The position numbers and the translations under genes were made by a program. A stretch of 64,000 nt of DNA, from contig JBCFYV010000001.1 in assembly GCA_039000515.1 (NCBI GenBank), positions 49,782,184 through 49,846,183 on the forward strand. Direction: 5' to 3'. Positions 1 through 13,300 of this stretch are shown one piece after another. Positions within the stretch are counted from its first letter, which is position 1, and every line of letters begins with the position of its first letter. The stretch is from Timema cristinae (taxonomy: Eukaryota; Arthropoda; Insecta; Phasmatodea; Timematidae). The notes under the pieces were generated by a model. That model searched no databases. It saw only the letters and a program-made list of their open reading frames with translations, and had not been told where the DNA came from.

Positions 1-377
1 ATGAGTGAACATGGTGTTGGTGGACAGTCTGAATGTTGTAACATGTTGTTCCTTTGAGTGGACGTGGTGTTGGTGGACAGTCTGAATGTGATAACATGTT
101 GTTCCTCTGAGTGACGTGGTGTTGGTGACAGTCTGAATGTTGTAACATGTTGTTCCTCTGAGTGGACGTGGTGTTGGTGGACAGTCTGAATGTGATAACA
201 TGTTGTTCCTCTGAGTGAACATGGTGTTGGTGGACAGTCTGAATGTGATAAATGTGTTCCTCTGAGTGAACGTGGTGTTGGTGGACAGTCTGAATGTGAT
301 AACATGTTGTTCCTCTGAGTGGAACATGGTGTTGGTGGACAGTCTGAATGTTATAACATGTTGTTCCTCTGAGTGAA
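1..377. repeat. 53-bp minisatellite, about 7 copies, cut by window start
   Basis: Seven head-to-tail copies of a unit of 52-53 bp contain GGTGTTGGTGGACAGTCTGA followed by a variable GTTGTAAC/GTGATAAC block and ATGTTGTTCCTCTGAGTG. Spacing measured between successive GGTGTTGG motifs is 53 and 52 bp. Copies differ by a few substitutions and single-base indels. No reading frame survives across units. The array continues beyond the left edge of the window. Confidence 0.9.
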
Positions 378-1386
378 CACGTGTGGTCGTTCGTTAGGAG
401 AGGAGTGCGACCAAGGGTCCATAAACCTCGCTGTCACATGACTCATAGTTGGACACACTACTGCAGAATAGGACGCTCTGTTCCATTGCCAAAAATATAC
501 GTCTCGAGGTTTATTCAAACTTTTATTGAGCTGATATTTTTATTTCTGATAGTTCCTTGAATGTTAAAGAGTAGTTTATGTTATTCAATTTTTTTTATTA
601 GAATGCTATTTATAAACTAAGAATGATGGTGATCAACGTATTTTTTGAAGTTTCAACGAACTCATCGTATTAGTATAGACATACATTTAATAAAACGATT
701 TCCTGTAATTAAAATGACTGAAACGATATCAACAAATGAACACACATTTTAAAGATTAGGGACTCAGGATGACGGGCAAAATATAAACTTTTATTTGTGC
801 ATGATTGTGTATTGACAAATAAAATATTTATTTTTCTATTTATCTTTTGCTAATAAATCAAACAGATTGTTCAAGCCCCCATAGAAATTGTACAAGGTAC
901 GATAGACATAGAGATCTGGAAGAGGGATCATTTCAAAGTTATCGTCGCATTGAGAAGGGTAAATATATACGTTTTGTTTTAAATTAGAACAAAAAGCTCA
1001 AAATATATCTAAAGTTTATAGCTTTTAGTAAACTTTTAACTAACAATTTTAATAAGGCCTCAATAAATTAAATGTGAATGCATTTTTTGCATGATAATAT
1101 GCAGTCATCCAGCATCCACAATGATCCACGAGATGGTTTTAATTTCTTTGACCCAATGAAAAGGAAAATGTTCCAATATAGAGCATTCTCTACTAAGACT
1201 ATTTATAAATATTACAACTTCTCTTCACGCAAAAATAAACACATTAATTGTTTATGTTAGGAAAATATAAAATAGAATTATCTGTCTGAACCTGCCAAGA
1301 AAATAAAAACATTTGTATCCTAACTTATTAAGAGTTATTTATTTTAATTTTATATTTAAGTGAATATGAATTAATCAAAATCTACC
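378..1386. other. AT-rich DNA, no gene seen
   Basis: About 1 kb of unique-looking AT-rich sequence between the minisatellite and the first SINE. The only ORF, 60 codons at 1078-1260, has no recognisable domain and looks like chance. Confidence 0.6.
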
Positions 1387-1620
1387 TTGAGGGCTGCATG
1401 GTCTAAGGCGTCACTCTCGCAATAGACCACGCTGCTGAGGATGTGGAGATCGAGGTCCAAATCCCGGTCGGGTGTACTTAGGGTGGTTTTTACTAACGGG
1501 ATTTCCACTCTTTATCCACGCAAATGTAGGTGCACTTCATATAAATTCAACCTTACTCATCACTAACACATTAGCACAAGTAGTATAACTAGAATGGGTA
1601 GTTAAATGCGTTGACCAATT
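1387..1620 (+). mobile_element. SINE-1 (tRNA-derived), nearly full length
   Basis: A tRNA-like head carries an A-box-like GCATGGTCTAAGGCGT and a B-box-like GAGGTCCAAATCCCGG. The body has CCACTCTTTATCCACGCAAA and the 3' end has ACACATTAGCACAAG and GAATGGGTAGT. The same architecture recurs at least 15 times in this window on both strands, so it is a dispersed family here called SINE-1. The polymerase III promoter role of the boxes is known for tRNA-derived SINEs in general; activity of this copy is not shown. Confidence 0.8.
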
Positions 1621-1889
1621 AATCAAAATCGTTCAAGTATATATTTTTTTCAAAAAATGTATATTTTATTTCTTATACTCGCTATTTTGAAATCATAAGT
1701 TGCTATATTTATATTTATAGGGAATTTGTTGGGTATAAACATTTATATTAATTAAATACCTCAACTATATTTTTAAAATATATTTATATTTGAAATTGTA
1801 CTAAAAGTTTTCTAACAGTCTCTGAGAAATATATTTGTTCTAGTAATCTTATGTGTTCATATTTATTTGCCACCATTATATGAGATAAA

Positions 1890-2215
1890 AAATATGTAAT
1901 CTAGCAATCCCGCATGGCGTTGCCCGTGACCCACTGTGGTATAAGAATTATATAAGCCCCCCTGCCCTCCGTGGTGCCCGTATCTCTGAAACATAATTCT
2001 AAAACAGAAAGTATTTTCTTCAAAAATTTGTTAAAAATAGCCTAATTAAAAAGATATTGAAAAGTTTTAAAATCCTGTTTCGATCCCTTTCGTCCACCTG
2101 TGTTACAAATTTCAGATCTCTGCGTGCCGTAGATTTGGCTGGGCATCGCACACAATCAAACAAACACACAGACAAACACTTCCTTTTATTATAATATATT
2201 GATGATAACATTCAA
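1890..2215 (+). mobile_element. probable LINE 3' end remnant
   Basis: The segment passes through GCATGGCGTTGCCCGTGACC and GGCTGGGCATCGCACAC and ends in a series of CAAACACACAGACAAACAC followed by TTTTATTATAATATATTGA. This layout of a short conserved 3' region with an A/T-rich repetitive end resembles the 3' tails of RTE-type LINEs in animal genomes. No reverse transcriptase coding is present. The assignment is by resemblance only. Confidence 0.35.
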
Positions 2216-2582
2216 AAATAACTGTTATAATAAATCTAGGTGGTTTCAAAGCGCACCGGCAGACACGTGTCTTGTCACAAACCACTTTACGTACTAAAGA
2301 ACACATTATATTACTTTGGTGTTTAAATCTAGAGATATAGTAAGTATACATTTACAGAGACTGTCTCCTTTATATGCATGGATTCATTAAATTATTCATT
2401 TCAAATTTAACATACTGATTAATTAGATATCTTTCTGTAACCTGGCTAAGTATAAAATAAGGTGTTGCCTTGGCTTCTGCAAAATTAGTAAAGACATTTA
2501 AATGGAATTTTTAAAAACTCTCTCTAATAATTTAATAGTCGAAACTAGACATATGGGCATGTGTAAACAACCTTTCTTAGTC

Positions 2583-2908
2583 GGTGACCTGGTGGTCCAG
2601 GGGTAAGGTGCCAGACTTATGTGTGGGGGTCCGGGGTTCAATCCTCGGTCCAGCATGGGTTTATCTGATTACCAAACCCTTCCTTCACCTCTGACAAGAC
2701 GTGTATTAATCACAACTTGTGAATATGGGGAATGCCAGCCTTCCACCGTGGTTCGGAACCACGTTAAACTGTAGCTCCTCATTTCATCTCACAATCACCC
2801 TACCATTACACATTAGCGTAAGTGGTGTAAACCGAATGGGTAGTAAGACGCGGTGCTATAATATAATATAATAATAATAAATAATAATAATATAATAATA
2901 AAATAATT
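2583..2908 (+). mobile_element. SINE-2 (tRNA-derived, TAA-tailed), full length
   Basis: The head GGTGACCTGGTGGTCCAGGG and a B box GGGGTTCAATCCT mark a tRNA-derived promoter. A central body holds CCAAACCCTTCCTTCACCTC, and a second B-box-like hairpin CGTGGTTCGGAACCACG follows. The 3' end is CACATTAGCG, CGAATGGGTAGTAAGACGCG, then an impure (TAA)n run. Seven copies occur in the window (also near 30547, 39660, 52986, 54475, 56849 and 63478). Confidence 0.88.
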
Positions 2909-2912
2909 TTTT

Positions 2913-3490
2913 TATTCTGATGGATAGACGTAGTTTTATTTATGTTTGAAGCCAGTGGGATATGAATTTACACTACTATGACGTGATCATATCCGCTATT
3001 AATTAAATATCTCGTTACTTTATTCCCTTTTAATAGCTGGGGGCGGAGTTCCCCCGTGTATGCATATCCTAAACACTCGCTCATTCCACCTTTCCACGTA
3101 CGAGCCGTGTGCCACTTGGGTGGCAGAGGAAACTCTATAACAAATGTTCCACCGTGCTCCGTGCAAAACCTATAATTTCTATTAGATAATTACATATATC
3201 CCCCCCAACCCATACCCCTACCTTTCTCGTGAGATCTTGAAGTGTAATTACGTTGGCAGACAAACAAAGGGAAGTTTTGTGTTAGAATGTTGTCTGGATT
3301 GTTATCGTGTGAGAGGAACGTATGCCGACCTGCTTCGATGACTCCTTGTAACCTCATCTTCACGTATCGTTGTATTGGAAAAATATCTCGTCAGTGATTC
3401 GAACCTTCAACTTATTACTATAGTTTTATTACTTGAGAGATGATAAGCGTTCCAAACGTTAAGAAATATCTCGCTATTTAATAAGTTTTA
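2913..3490. other. AT-rich DNA, no gene seen
   Basis: Unique sequence after the SINE-2 tail. No ORF, tandem repeat or recognisable element seen. Confidence 0.5.
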
Positions 3491-3920
3491 GCCCCACATC
3501 GGTGGTCGTATGGTCTAACGCGTCACTCACATATGATGGGTATAAGAGAAAAGGTTACAAAGTCCAATTTTGACTCAAATGGAGTTAGTGCTGCCATCTG
3601 TTAGACAATCATGAAACTTTTCTAATGTAATTTAGATTGTGGTTAAAAGAGGTCATTGTCATGATTAAATTAATTAAAATATATTTACTGTGCCCCTTAC
3701 AAAGTTTGGGATATAAAAATGGGTGTTATATAAAAATGTGTGGTATATGACTTTAACCCCATTTTTTCTCTATGCGCTTCATATTGTTCCAGTTTGAAGA
3801 CGATGGTGAGATCAGGGTTTAAATCCCGGCTAGGTGTATTGAGGTTTTTTTTTACTATGTGGTTTTACCCCCTATCTCATTAGAGTAGTTATTAATGTTT
3901 GCGTTTGACTCGAGGGGGTT
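3491..3920 (+). mobile_element. SINE-1 copy split by a nested inverted-repeat element
   Basis: The head GGTGGTCGTATGGTCTAACG and GCGTCACTCAC is interrupted at 3531. It resumes after 3784 with a B-box region GGGTTTAAATCCCGGC and the typical GTGTATTGAGGTTTTTT. Removing the intervening segment joins the two halves in SINE-1 order, so the insertion is younger than this SINE. The 3' tail is degraded. Confidence 0.7.
3535..3780. mobile_element. 246-bp MITE-like element inside SINE-1
   Basis: The left end GATGGGTATAAGAGAAAA and the reverse complement of the right end GAAGCGCATAGAGAAAA form imperfect terminal inverted repeats that continue to a shared AAAGTC about 30 bp in. ATAT occurs on both sides (3531-3534 and 3781-3784), consistent with a short target duplication. 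There is no ORF, as expected for a non-autonomous element. The superfamily cannot be decided. Confidence 0.65.
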
Positions 3921-4339
3921 CTAAGACACAGTTAATAAAATAATTTAAAGCTATGGTTCACATCTAATATGAGGATTTAAAGACTTTTCATTTTAGGTTG
4001 AATGTTTTTTTTTTAATAAAGAGGTATAATTAGTTCATTTTCAACGACGTTTAACGTGAGGTGTCGTAGTTCTGACATTAAAGGTAAATGATGCGAAACC
4101 AGATTTAATTTTCCTTAAAAAAATGATAATTTTTTAAAAAGTGTTCCAAAAAATATGTAAGATAGGGGAGGATTGTTTTAGTGGTTTTTATGCTTCCCAT
4201 TAGAATTACCACAGTGTGAAGATATTTCTCTTTAAGAAGGCAATTGAGTCTATTAATCACGTGACAAATTAGAGTGCGTATGCATAATGTAGGAAAATAA
4301 TCAACATTACTTTGTCTCTGGCTACTACTATAGCTGTTT
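3921..4339. other. AT-rich DNA, no gene seen
   Basis: Nothing recognisable between the split SINE and the large array. Confidence 0.5.
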
Positions 4340-7300
4340 CATACACAGCAGGAAGGTGAACCAGTCAGTCGACACACCCATACACAGCAGCAAGGTGAAC
4401 CAGTCAGTTGACACACCCATACAGAGTAGCAAGGTGAACCAGTCAGTCGACACACTCATACACAGCAGCAAGGTGAACCAGTCAGTCGACACACCAATAC
4501 ACAGCAGCAAGGTGAACCAGTCAGTTGACACACCCATACAGAGTAGCAAGGTGAACCAGTCAGTCGACACACTCATACACAGCAGCAAGGTGAACCAGTC
4601 AGTCGACACACTCATACACAGTAGCAAGGTGAACCAGTCAGTCGACACACACCCATACACAGCAGCAAGGTGAACCAGTCAGTCGACACACACATACACA
4701 GCAGCAAGGTGGACTAGTCAGTCGACACACTCATACCCAGCGACAAGGTGAACCAGTCAGTCGACACACTCATACACAGTAGCAAGGTGAACCAGTCAGT
4801 CGACATACTCATACACAGCAGCAAGGTGAACCAGTCAGTCGACACACTCATACACAGCAGCAAGGTGAACCAGTCAGTCGACACACCCATACACAGCGAC
4901 AAGGTGGACTAGTCAGTCGACACACACCATACACAGCAGCAAGGTGAACCAGTCAGTCGACACAAACATACACAGCAGCAAGGTGAACCAGTCAGTCGAC
5001 ACACACATACACAGCAGCAAGGTGAACCAGTCAGTTGACACACACATACACAGCAGCAAGGTGAACCAGTCAGTCGACACACACCCATACAGAGTAGCAA
5101 GGTGAACCAGTCAGTCGACACACTCATACACAGCAGCAAGGTGAACCAGTCAGTCGACACACCCATACACAGCGACAAGGTGGACTAGTCAGTCGACACA
5201 CCCATACAGAGTAGCAAGGTGAACCAGTCAGTCGACACACCCATACTCAGTAGCAAGGGGAACCAGTCAGTCGACACACTCATACAGAGTAGCAAGGTGA
5301 ACCAGTCAGTCGACACACCCATACAGAGTAGCAAGGTGAACCAGTCAGTCGACACAACACACACCCATACACAGTAGCAAGGTGAACCATTCAGTTGACA
5401 CACACATACTCAGTAGCAAGGTGAACCAGTCAGTCGACACACACATACACAGCCGCAAGGTGAACAATTCAGTTGACACACACATACACAGTAGCAAGGT
5501 GAACCAGTCAGTCGACACACCCATACACAGCAGCAAGGTGAACCAGTTAGTCGACACACTCATACACAGCAGCAAGGTGAACCAGTCAGTCGACACACTC
5601 ATACACAGCAGCAAGGTGAACCAGACAGTCGACACACCCATACACAGAAGCAAGGTGAACCAGTTAGTCGACACACTCATACACAGCAGCAAGGTGAACC
5701 AGTCAGTCGACACACTCATACACAGCAGCAAGGTGAACCAGTCAGTCGACACACTCATACACAGCAGCAAGGTGAACCCGTTAGTCGACACACTCATACA
5801 CAGCAGCAAGGTGATCCAGTCAGTCGACACACTCATACACAGCAGCAAGGTGAACGAGACAGTCGACACACCCATACACAGCAGCAAGGTGAACCAGTCA
5901 GTCGACACACTCATACACAGTAGCAAGGTGAACCATTCAGTTGACACACACATACACAGTAGCAAGGTGAACCAGTCAGTCGACACACCCATACACAGCA
6001 GCAAGGTGAACCAGTTAGTCGACACACTCATACACAGCAGCAAGGTGAACCATTCAGTTGACACACAATACACAGTAGCAAGGTGAACCAGTCAGTCGAC
6101 ACACCCATACACAGTAGCAAGGTGAACCAGACAGTCGACACACCCATACACAGCAGCAAGGTGAACCAGTCAGTCGACACACACCCATACACAGTAGCAA
6201 GGTGAACCAGTCAGTCGACACACTCATACACAGTAGCAAGGTGAACCAGTCAGTCGACACACACATACACAGCAGCAAGGTGAACCATTCAGTTGACACA
6301 CACATACACAGTAGCAAGGTGAACCAGTCAGTCGACACACTCATACACAGCGACAAGGTGGACCAGTCAGTCGACACACCCATACACAATAGTTAGGTGA
6401 ACCAGTCAGTCAACACACCCATACACAGCAGCAAGGTGGACCAGTCAGTCGACACACCCATACACAGCAGCAAGGTGAACCAGTTAGTCGACACACTCAT
6501 ACACAGCAGCAAGGTGAACCAGTCAGTCGACACACTCATACACAGCAGCATGGTGGACCAGTCAGTCGACACACTCATACACAGCAGCAAGGTGGACCAG
6601 TCAGTCGACACACTCATACACAGTAGCAAGGTGAACCAGTCAGTCGACACACTCATACACAGCGACAAGGTGAACCAGTCAGTCGACACACTCATACACA
6701 GCAGCAAGGTGAACCAGTCAGTCGACACACTCATACACAGCAGCAAGGTGAACCAGTCAGTCGACACACTCATACACAGTAGCAAGGTGAACCAGTCAGT
6801 CGAGACACTCATACACAGCGACAAGGTGAACCAGTCAGTCGACACACTCATACACAGCAGCAAGGTGAACCAGTCAGTCGACACACTCATACACAGCGAC
6901 AAGGTGGACTAATCAGTCGACACACTCATACACAGCGACAAGGTGAACCAGTCAGTCGACACACACATACACAGTAGCAAGGTGAACCAGTCACTTGACA
7001 CACACATACAAAGTAGCAAGGTGAACAAGTCAGTCGACACACTCATACACAGCGACAAGGTGGACCAGTCAGTCGACACACCCATACACAGTAGCAAGGT
7101 GAACCAGTCAGTCGACACACCCATACCAGCGACAAGGTGGACCAGTCAGTCGACACACCCATACACAGCATCAAGGTGGACCAGTCAGTCGACACACCCA
7201 TACACACCAGCAAGGTGAACCAGTTAGTCGACACACTCATACACAGCAGCAAGGTGAACCAGTCAGTCGACACACTCATACACAGTAGCAAGGTGAACAC

Positions 7301-10300
7301 AGTCAGTTGACACACCCATACAGAGTAGCAAGGTGAAACAGTCAGTCGACACTCTCATACACAGCGACAAGGTGGACTAGTCAGTCGACACACCCATACA
7401 CAGTAACAAGGTGAACCAGTCAGTTGACACACACATACACAGTAGCAAGGTGAACCAGTCAGTCGACACACTCATACACAGCGACAGGGTGGACCAGTCA
7501 GTCGACACACCCATACACAGTAGCAAGGTGAACCAGTCAGTCGACACACTCATACACTGCAGCAAGGTGGACCAGTCAGTCGACACACCCATACACAGCG
7601 ACAAGGTGGACCAGTCAGTCGACACACCCATACACAGTAGCAAGGTGAACCAGTCAGACGACACACACATACACAGCGGCAAGGTGGACTAGTCAGTCGA
7701 CACACCCATACATAGCAGCAAGGTGAACCAGACAGTCGACACACATACACAGCAGCAAGGTGAACCAGTCAGTCGACATACTCATACACAGTAGAAAGGT
7801 GAACCAGTCAGACGACACACACATACACAGCGGCAAGGTGGACTAGTCAGTCGACACACCCATACATAGCAGCAAGGTGAACCAGACAGTCGACACACAT
7901 ACACAGCAGCAAAGTGAACCAGTCAGTCGACACACCCATACACAGTAGCAAGGTGAACCAGTCAGACGACACACACATACACAGAGGCAAGGTGGACTAG
8001 TCAGTCGACACACCCATACACAGTAGCAAGGTGAATCAGACAGTCGACACACATACACAGCAGCAAGGTGAACCAGTCAGTCGACATACTCATACACATA
8101 AGCAAGGTGAACCAGTCAGTCGACACACTCATACACAGTAGCAAGGTGAATCAGTTAGTCGACACACCCATACACAGTAGCAAGGTGAACCAGACAGTCG
8201 ACACACCCATATACAGTAGCAAGGTGAACCAGTCAGTCGACACACTCATACACAGAAGAAAGGTGAACCAGTCAGTCGACACACTCATACACAGCAGCAA
8301 GGTGAACCAGTCAGTCGACACACCCATACACAGCGACAAGGTGGACTAGTCAGTCGACACACCCATACACAGCAGCAAAGTGAACCAGTCAGTCGACACA
8401 CCCATACACAGTAGCAAGGTGAACCAGTCAGTCGACACACTCATACACAGCAGCAAGGTGAACCAGTCAGTCGACACACCCATACACAGCGACAAGGTGG
8501 ACTAGTCAGTCGACACACCCATACACAGCAGCAAGGTGAACCAGTCAGTCGACACACACATACACAGCAGCAAGGTGAACCAGTCAGTCGACACACACAT
8601 ACACAGCAGCAAGGTGAACCAGTCAGTCGACACACACATACACAGCAGCAAGGTGAACCAGTCAGTCGAGACACCCATACACCAGCAGCAAGGTGAACCA
8701 GTCAGTCGACACACTCTATACACAGCAGCAAGGTGAACCAGTCAGTCGACACACTCATACAGAGTAGCAAGGTGAACCAGTCAGTCGACACACTCATACA
8801 CAGCGACAAGGTGTGACCAGTCATTGACACACCCATACACAGCGAGAAGGTGAACCAGTCAGTCGACACACACATACACAGCGACAAGGTGGACTAGTCA
8901 GTCGACACACACATACACAGTAGCAAGGTGAACCAGTCAGTCAACACACTCATACACAGCGACAAGGTGAACCAGTCAGTCGACACACACGTACACAGCG
9001 ACCAGTGGACTAGTCAGTCGACACACACATACACAGCGACAAGGTGGACTAGTCAGTCGACACACACTACACAGCGACAAGGTGGACTAGTCAGTCGACA
9101 CACCCATACACAGCGACAAGGTGGAACCAGTCTGTCGACACACTCATACAAGCAGCAAGGTGAACCAGTTCAGTCGACACACTCATACACAGTAGCAAGG
9201 TGAACTAGTCAGTCGACACACTTACACAGCACAAGGTGGAACTAGTCAGTCGACACACCCATACACAGCGACAGGTGGACTAGTCAGTCGACACACTCAT
9301 ACACAGCAGCAAGGTGAACCAGTCAGTCGACACACTCATACACAGAGCAAGGTGAACCAGTCAGTCGACACACTCATACACAGCAGCAAGGTGAACCAGT
9401 CAGTCGACACACTCATACACAGCAGCAAGGTGAACCAGTCAGTCGAACACACTCATACAAGCAGCAAGGTGAACAGTCAGTCGACACACTCATACACAGC
9501 AAGAAAGGTGAACCAGTCAGTCGACACACCATACACAGCAGCAAGGTGAACCAGTCAGTCGACACACCCATACACAGTAGCAAGGTGAACTAGTCAGTCG
9601 ACACACCCATACACAGCTAGCAAGGTGAACCAGTCAGTCGAACACACCATACACAGAGCAAGGTGAACTAGTCAGTCGACACACTCATACACAGCAGCAA
9701 GGTGAACAGTCCGTCGACACACCTCATACACAGCAGCAAGGTGAACAGTCAGTCGACACACCCATACACAGTAGCAAGGTGAACCAGTCAGTCGAACACA
9801 CTATACACAGCAGCAAGGTGAACAGTCAGTCGACACACACATACACAGCAGACAAGGTGAACCAGTCAGTCGACACACCATACACAGCAGCAAGGTGAAC
9901 CAGTCAGTCGAACACACCATACACAGCAGCAAGGTGAACCAGTCAGTCGACACACTCATACACAGCAGCAAGGTGAACCAGTCAGTCGACACACTCATAC
10001 AGAGTAGCAAGGTGAACCAGTCAGTCGACACATTCATAACACATCATAACACAGCGACAACGCGACTAGTGACCAGTCAGTTGACACACCCATACACAGC
10101 AGAGAGTGAACCAGTCAGTCAACACACATCATACACAGCGACAAGGTGAACCCGTCAGTCGACACACACATACACAGTAGCAAGGTGAACCAGTCAGTCG
10201 AACACACATACACAGCGACAAGGTGAAACCAGTCAGTCGACACACACTCCATACAGCGTACCAGGTGAACCAGTCAGTCGACACACACATACACAGCGAC

Positions 10301-13300
10301 AAGGTGGACTAGTCAGTCGACACACACATACACAGTCGACAAGGTGAACAGTCAGTCGACACACCCATACACAGCGACAAGGTGGACCAGTCAGTCGACA
10401 CACTCATACAAGTAGCAAGGTGAACCAGTCAGTCAACACACTCATACAAGCTAGCAAGGTGAACAGTCAGTCGACACAACCATACACAGCGACAAGGTGA
10501 ACTAGTCAGTCGACACACCTCATACACAGCGACAAGGTGGACCAGTCAGTCGACACACACTCATACACAGTAGCAAGGTGAACCAGTCAGTCGACACACT
10601 CATACACAGCAGCAAGGTGAACAGTCAGTCGACACACTCATACACAGCGCAAGGTGAACTAGTCAGTCGACACACTCATACACAGCAGCAAGGTGAACCA
10701 GTCAGTCGACACACCTCATACACAGCAGCAAGGTGAACCAGTTCAGTCGACACACTCATACACAGCGACAAGGTGGAACCAGTCAGTCGACACACCATAC
10801 ACAGCGACAAGGTGACTCAGTCAGTCGACACACTCATACACAGCTAGCAAGGTGAACCAGTCAGTCGACACACCCCATACACAGTAGCAAGGTGAACCAG
10901 TCATTCAACACACTCCATACACAGCAGCAAGGTGAACTAGTCAGTCAGACACACCATACACAGCGACAAGGTGAACAGTCCGTCGACACACTCATACACA
11001 GCAGCAAGGTGAACCAGTCAGTCGACACACCATACACAGTAGCAAGGTGAACCAGTCAGTCAACACACTCATACACAGCAGCAAGGTGAACTAGTAAGTC
11101 GACACACCATACACAGCGACAAGGTGAACCAGTCAGTTGACACACTCATACACTGCAGCAAGGTGAACCAGTCAGTCGACACACACATACACAGCAGCAA
11201 GGTGAACCAGTCAGTCGACACACACATACACAGTCGACAAGGTGGAACCATGTCAGTCGACACACTCCATACACAGTAGACAAGGTTGAACCAGTCAGTC
11301 AACACACTCATACACAGCGACAAGGTGAACTAGTCAGTCGACACACACATACACAGCGACAAGGTGAACCAGTCAGTCGACACACTCATACACGCAGCAA
11401 GGTGAACCAGTCAGTCGACACACACCATACACAGCAGCAAGGTTAACCAGTCAGTCGACACACACATACACAGCAGCAAGGTGAACCAGTCAGTCGACAC
11501 ACATACACAGCAGCAAGGTAACCAGTCAGTCGACACACCCATACAAGTAGCAAGGTGAACCAGTGTCATCGACACACACATACACAGCAGCAAGGTGGAC
11601 TAGTCAGTCGACACACCCATACACAGTAGCAAGGTGAAACCAGTCAGTCAACACACTCATACACCAGCAGCAAGGTGAACTAGTCAGTCGACACACTCAT
11701 ACACAGCAGCAAGGTGAACCAGTCAGTCAACACACTCATACACAGCAGCAAGGTGAACTAGTCAGTCGACACACTCATACACAGCAGCAAGGTGAACCAG
11801 TCAGTCGACACACTCATACACAGCAGCAAGGTGAACCAGTCAGTCGACACACACATACACAGTAGCAAGGTGAACCAGTCAGTCGACACACTCATACACA
11901 GCGACAAGGTTGACTAGTCAGTCGACACACTCATACACAGCGACAAGGTGGACTAGTCAGTCGACACACTCATACACAGCGACAAGGTGAACCAGTCAGT
12001 CGACACACCCATACACAGCAGCAAGGTGAACCAGTTAGTCGACACACTCATACACAGCAGCAAGGTGAACCAGTTAGTCGACACACTCATACACAGCAGC
12101 AAGGTGAATCAGTCAGTCGACAACACACTCATACACAGCAGCAAGGTGAATCAGTCAGTCGACACACTCATACACAGCAGCAAGGTGAACCAGTCAGTCG
12201 ACACACCCATACACAGTAGCAAGGTGAACCAGTCAGTCAACACACTCATACAAAGCAGCAAGGTGGACCAGTCAGTCGACACACTCATACACAGCAGCAA
12301 GGTGAACCAGTCAGTCGAACACACTCATACACAGCGACAAGGTGGACCAGTCAGTCGACATACACATACACAGCAGCAAGGTGAACCAGTTAGTCGACAC
12401 ACTCATACACAGTAGCAAGGTGAATCAGTCAGTCGACACACTCATACTCAGTAGCAAGGTGAAACCAGTCAGTCGACACACACATAACACAGTAGCAAGG
12501 TGAACCAGTCAGTCGACACACTCATACACAGCGACAAGGTGGACTATTCAGTCGACACACCCATACACAGTAACAAGTTGAACCAGTCAGTCAACACACT
12601 CATACACAGCGACAAGGTGAACCAGTCAGTTGACACACCCATACACAGCAGCAAGGTGAACCAGTCAGTCGACACACTCATACACAGCGACATGGTGGAC
12701 CAGTCAGTCGACACACCCATACACAGTAGCAAGGTGAACCAGTAAGACGACACACTTATACACAGCAGCAAGGTGAACCAGTCAGTCGACACACTCATAC
12801 ACAGCGACAAGGTGGACTAGTCCGTCGACACACCCATACACAGCAGCAAGGTGAACCAGTTAGTCTGCACACTCATACACAGCAGCAAGGTGAATCAGTC
12901 AGTCGACACACTCATACAGAGTAGCAAGGTGAACCAGTCAGTCGACACACCATACACAGACGACAAGGTGAACCAGTCAGTCGACACACCATACAGCAGC
13001 AAGGTGATACAGTCAGTCGACAACCATTACACAGCAGCAAGGTGAACCAGTCAGTCGACACACTCATACACAGCAGCAAGGTGACCAGTAGTCGACAACC
13101 ATCACAGAGCAAGTGAACAGTCATCGACACACTCATACACAGCAGCAAGGTGAACAGTCAGTCGACACACTCATACACAGCGACAGGTGAACAGTCAGTC
13201 GACACACCATACACAGCAGCAAGGTGAACCAGTCAGTCGACACACCATACACAGCAGCAAGGTGAACCAGTCAGTCGACACACTCATACACAGCAGCAAG

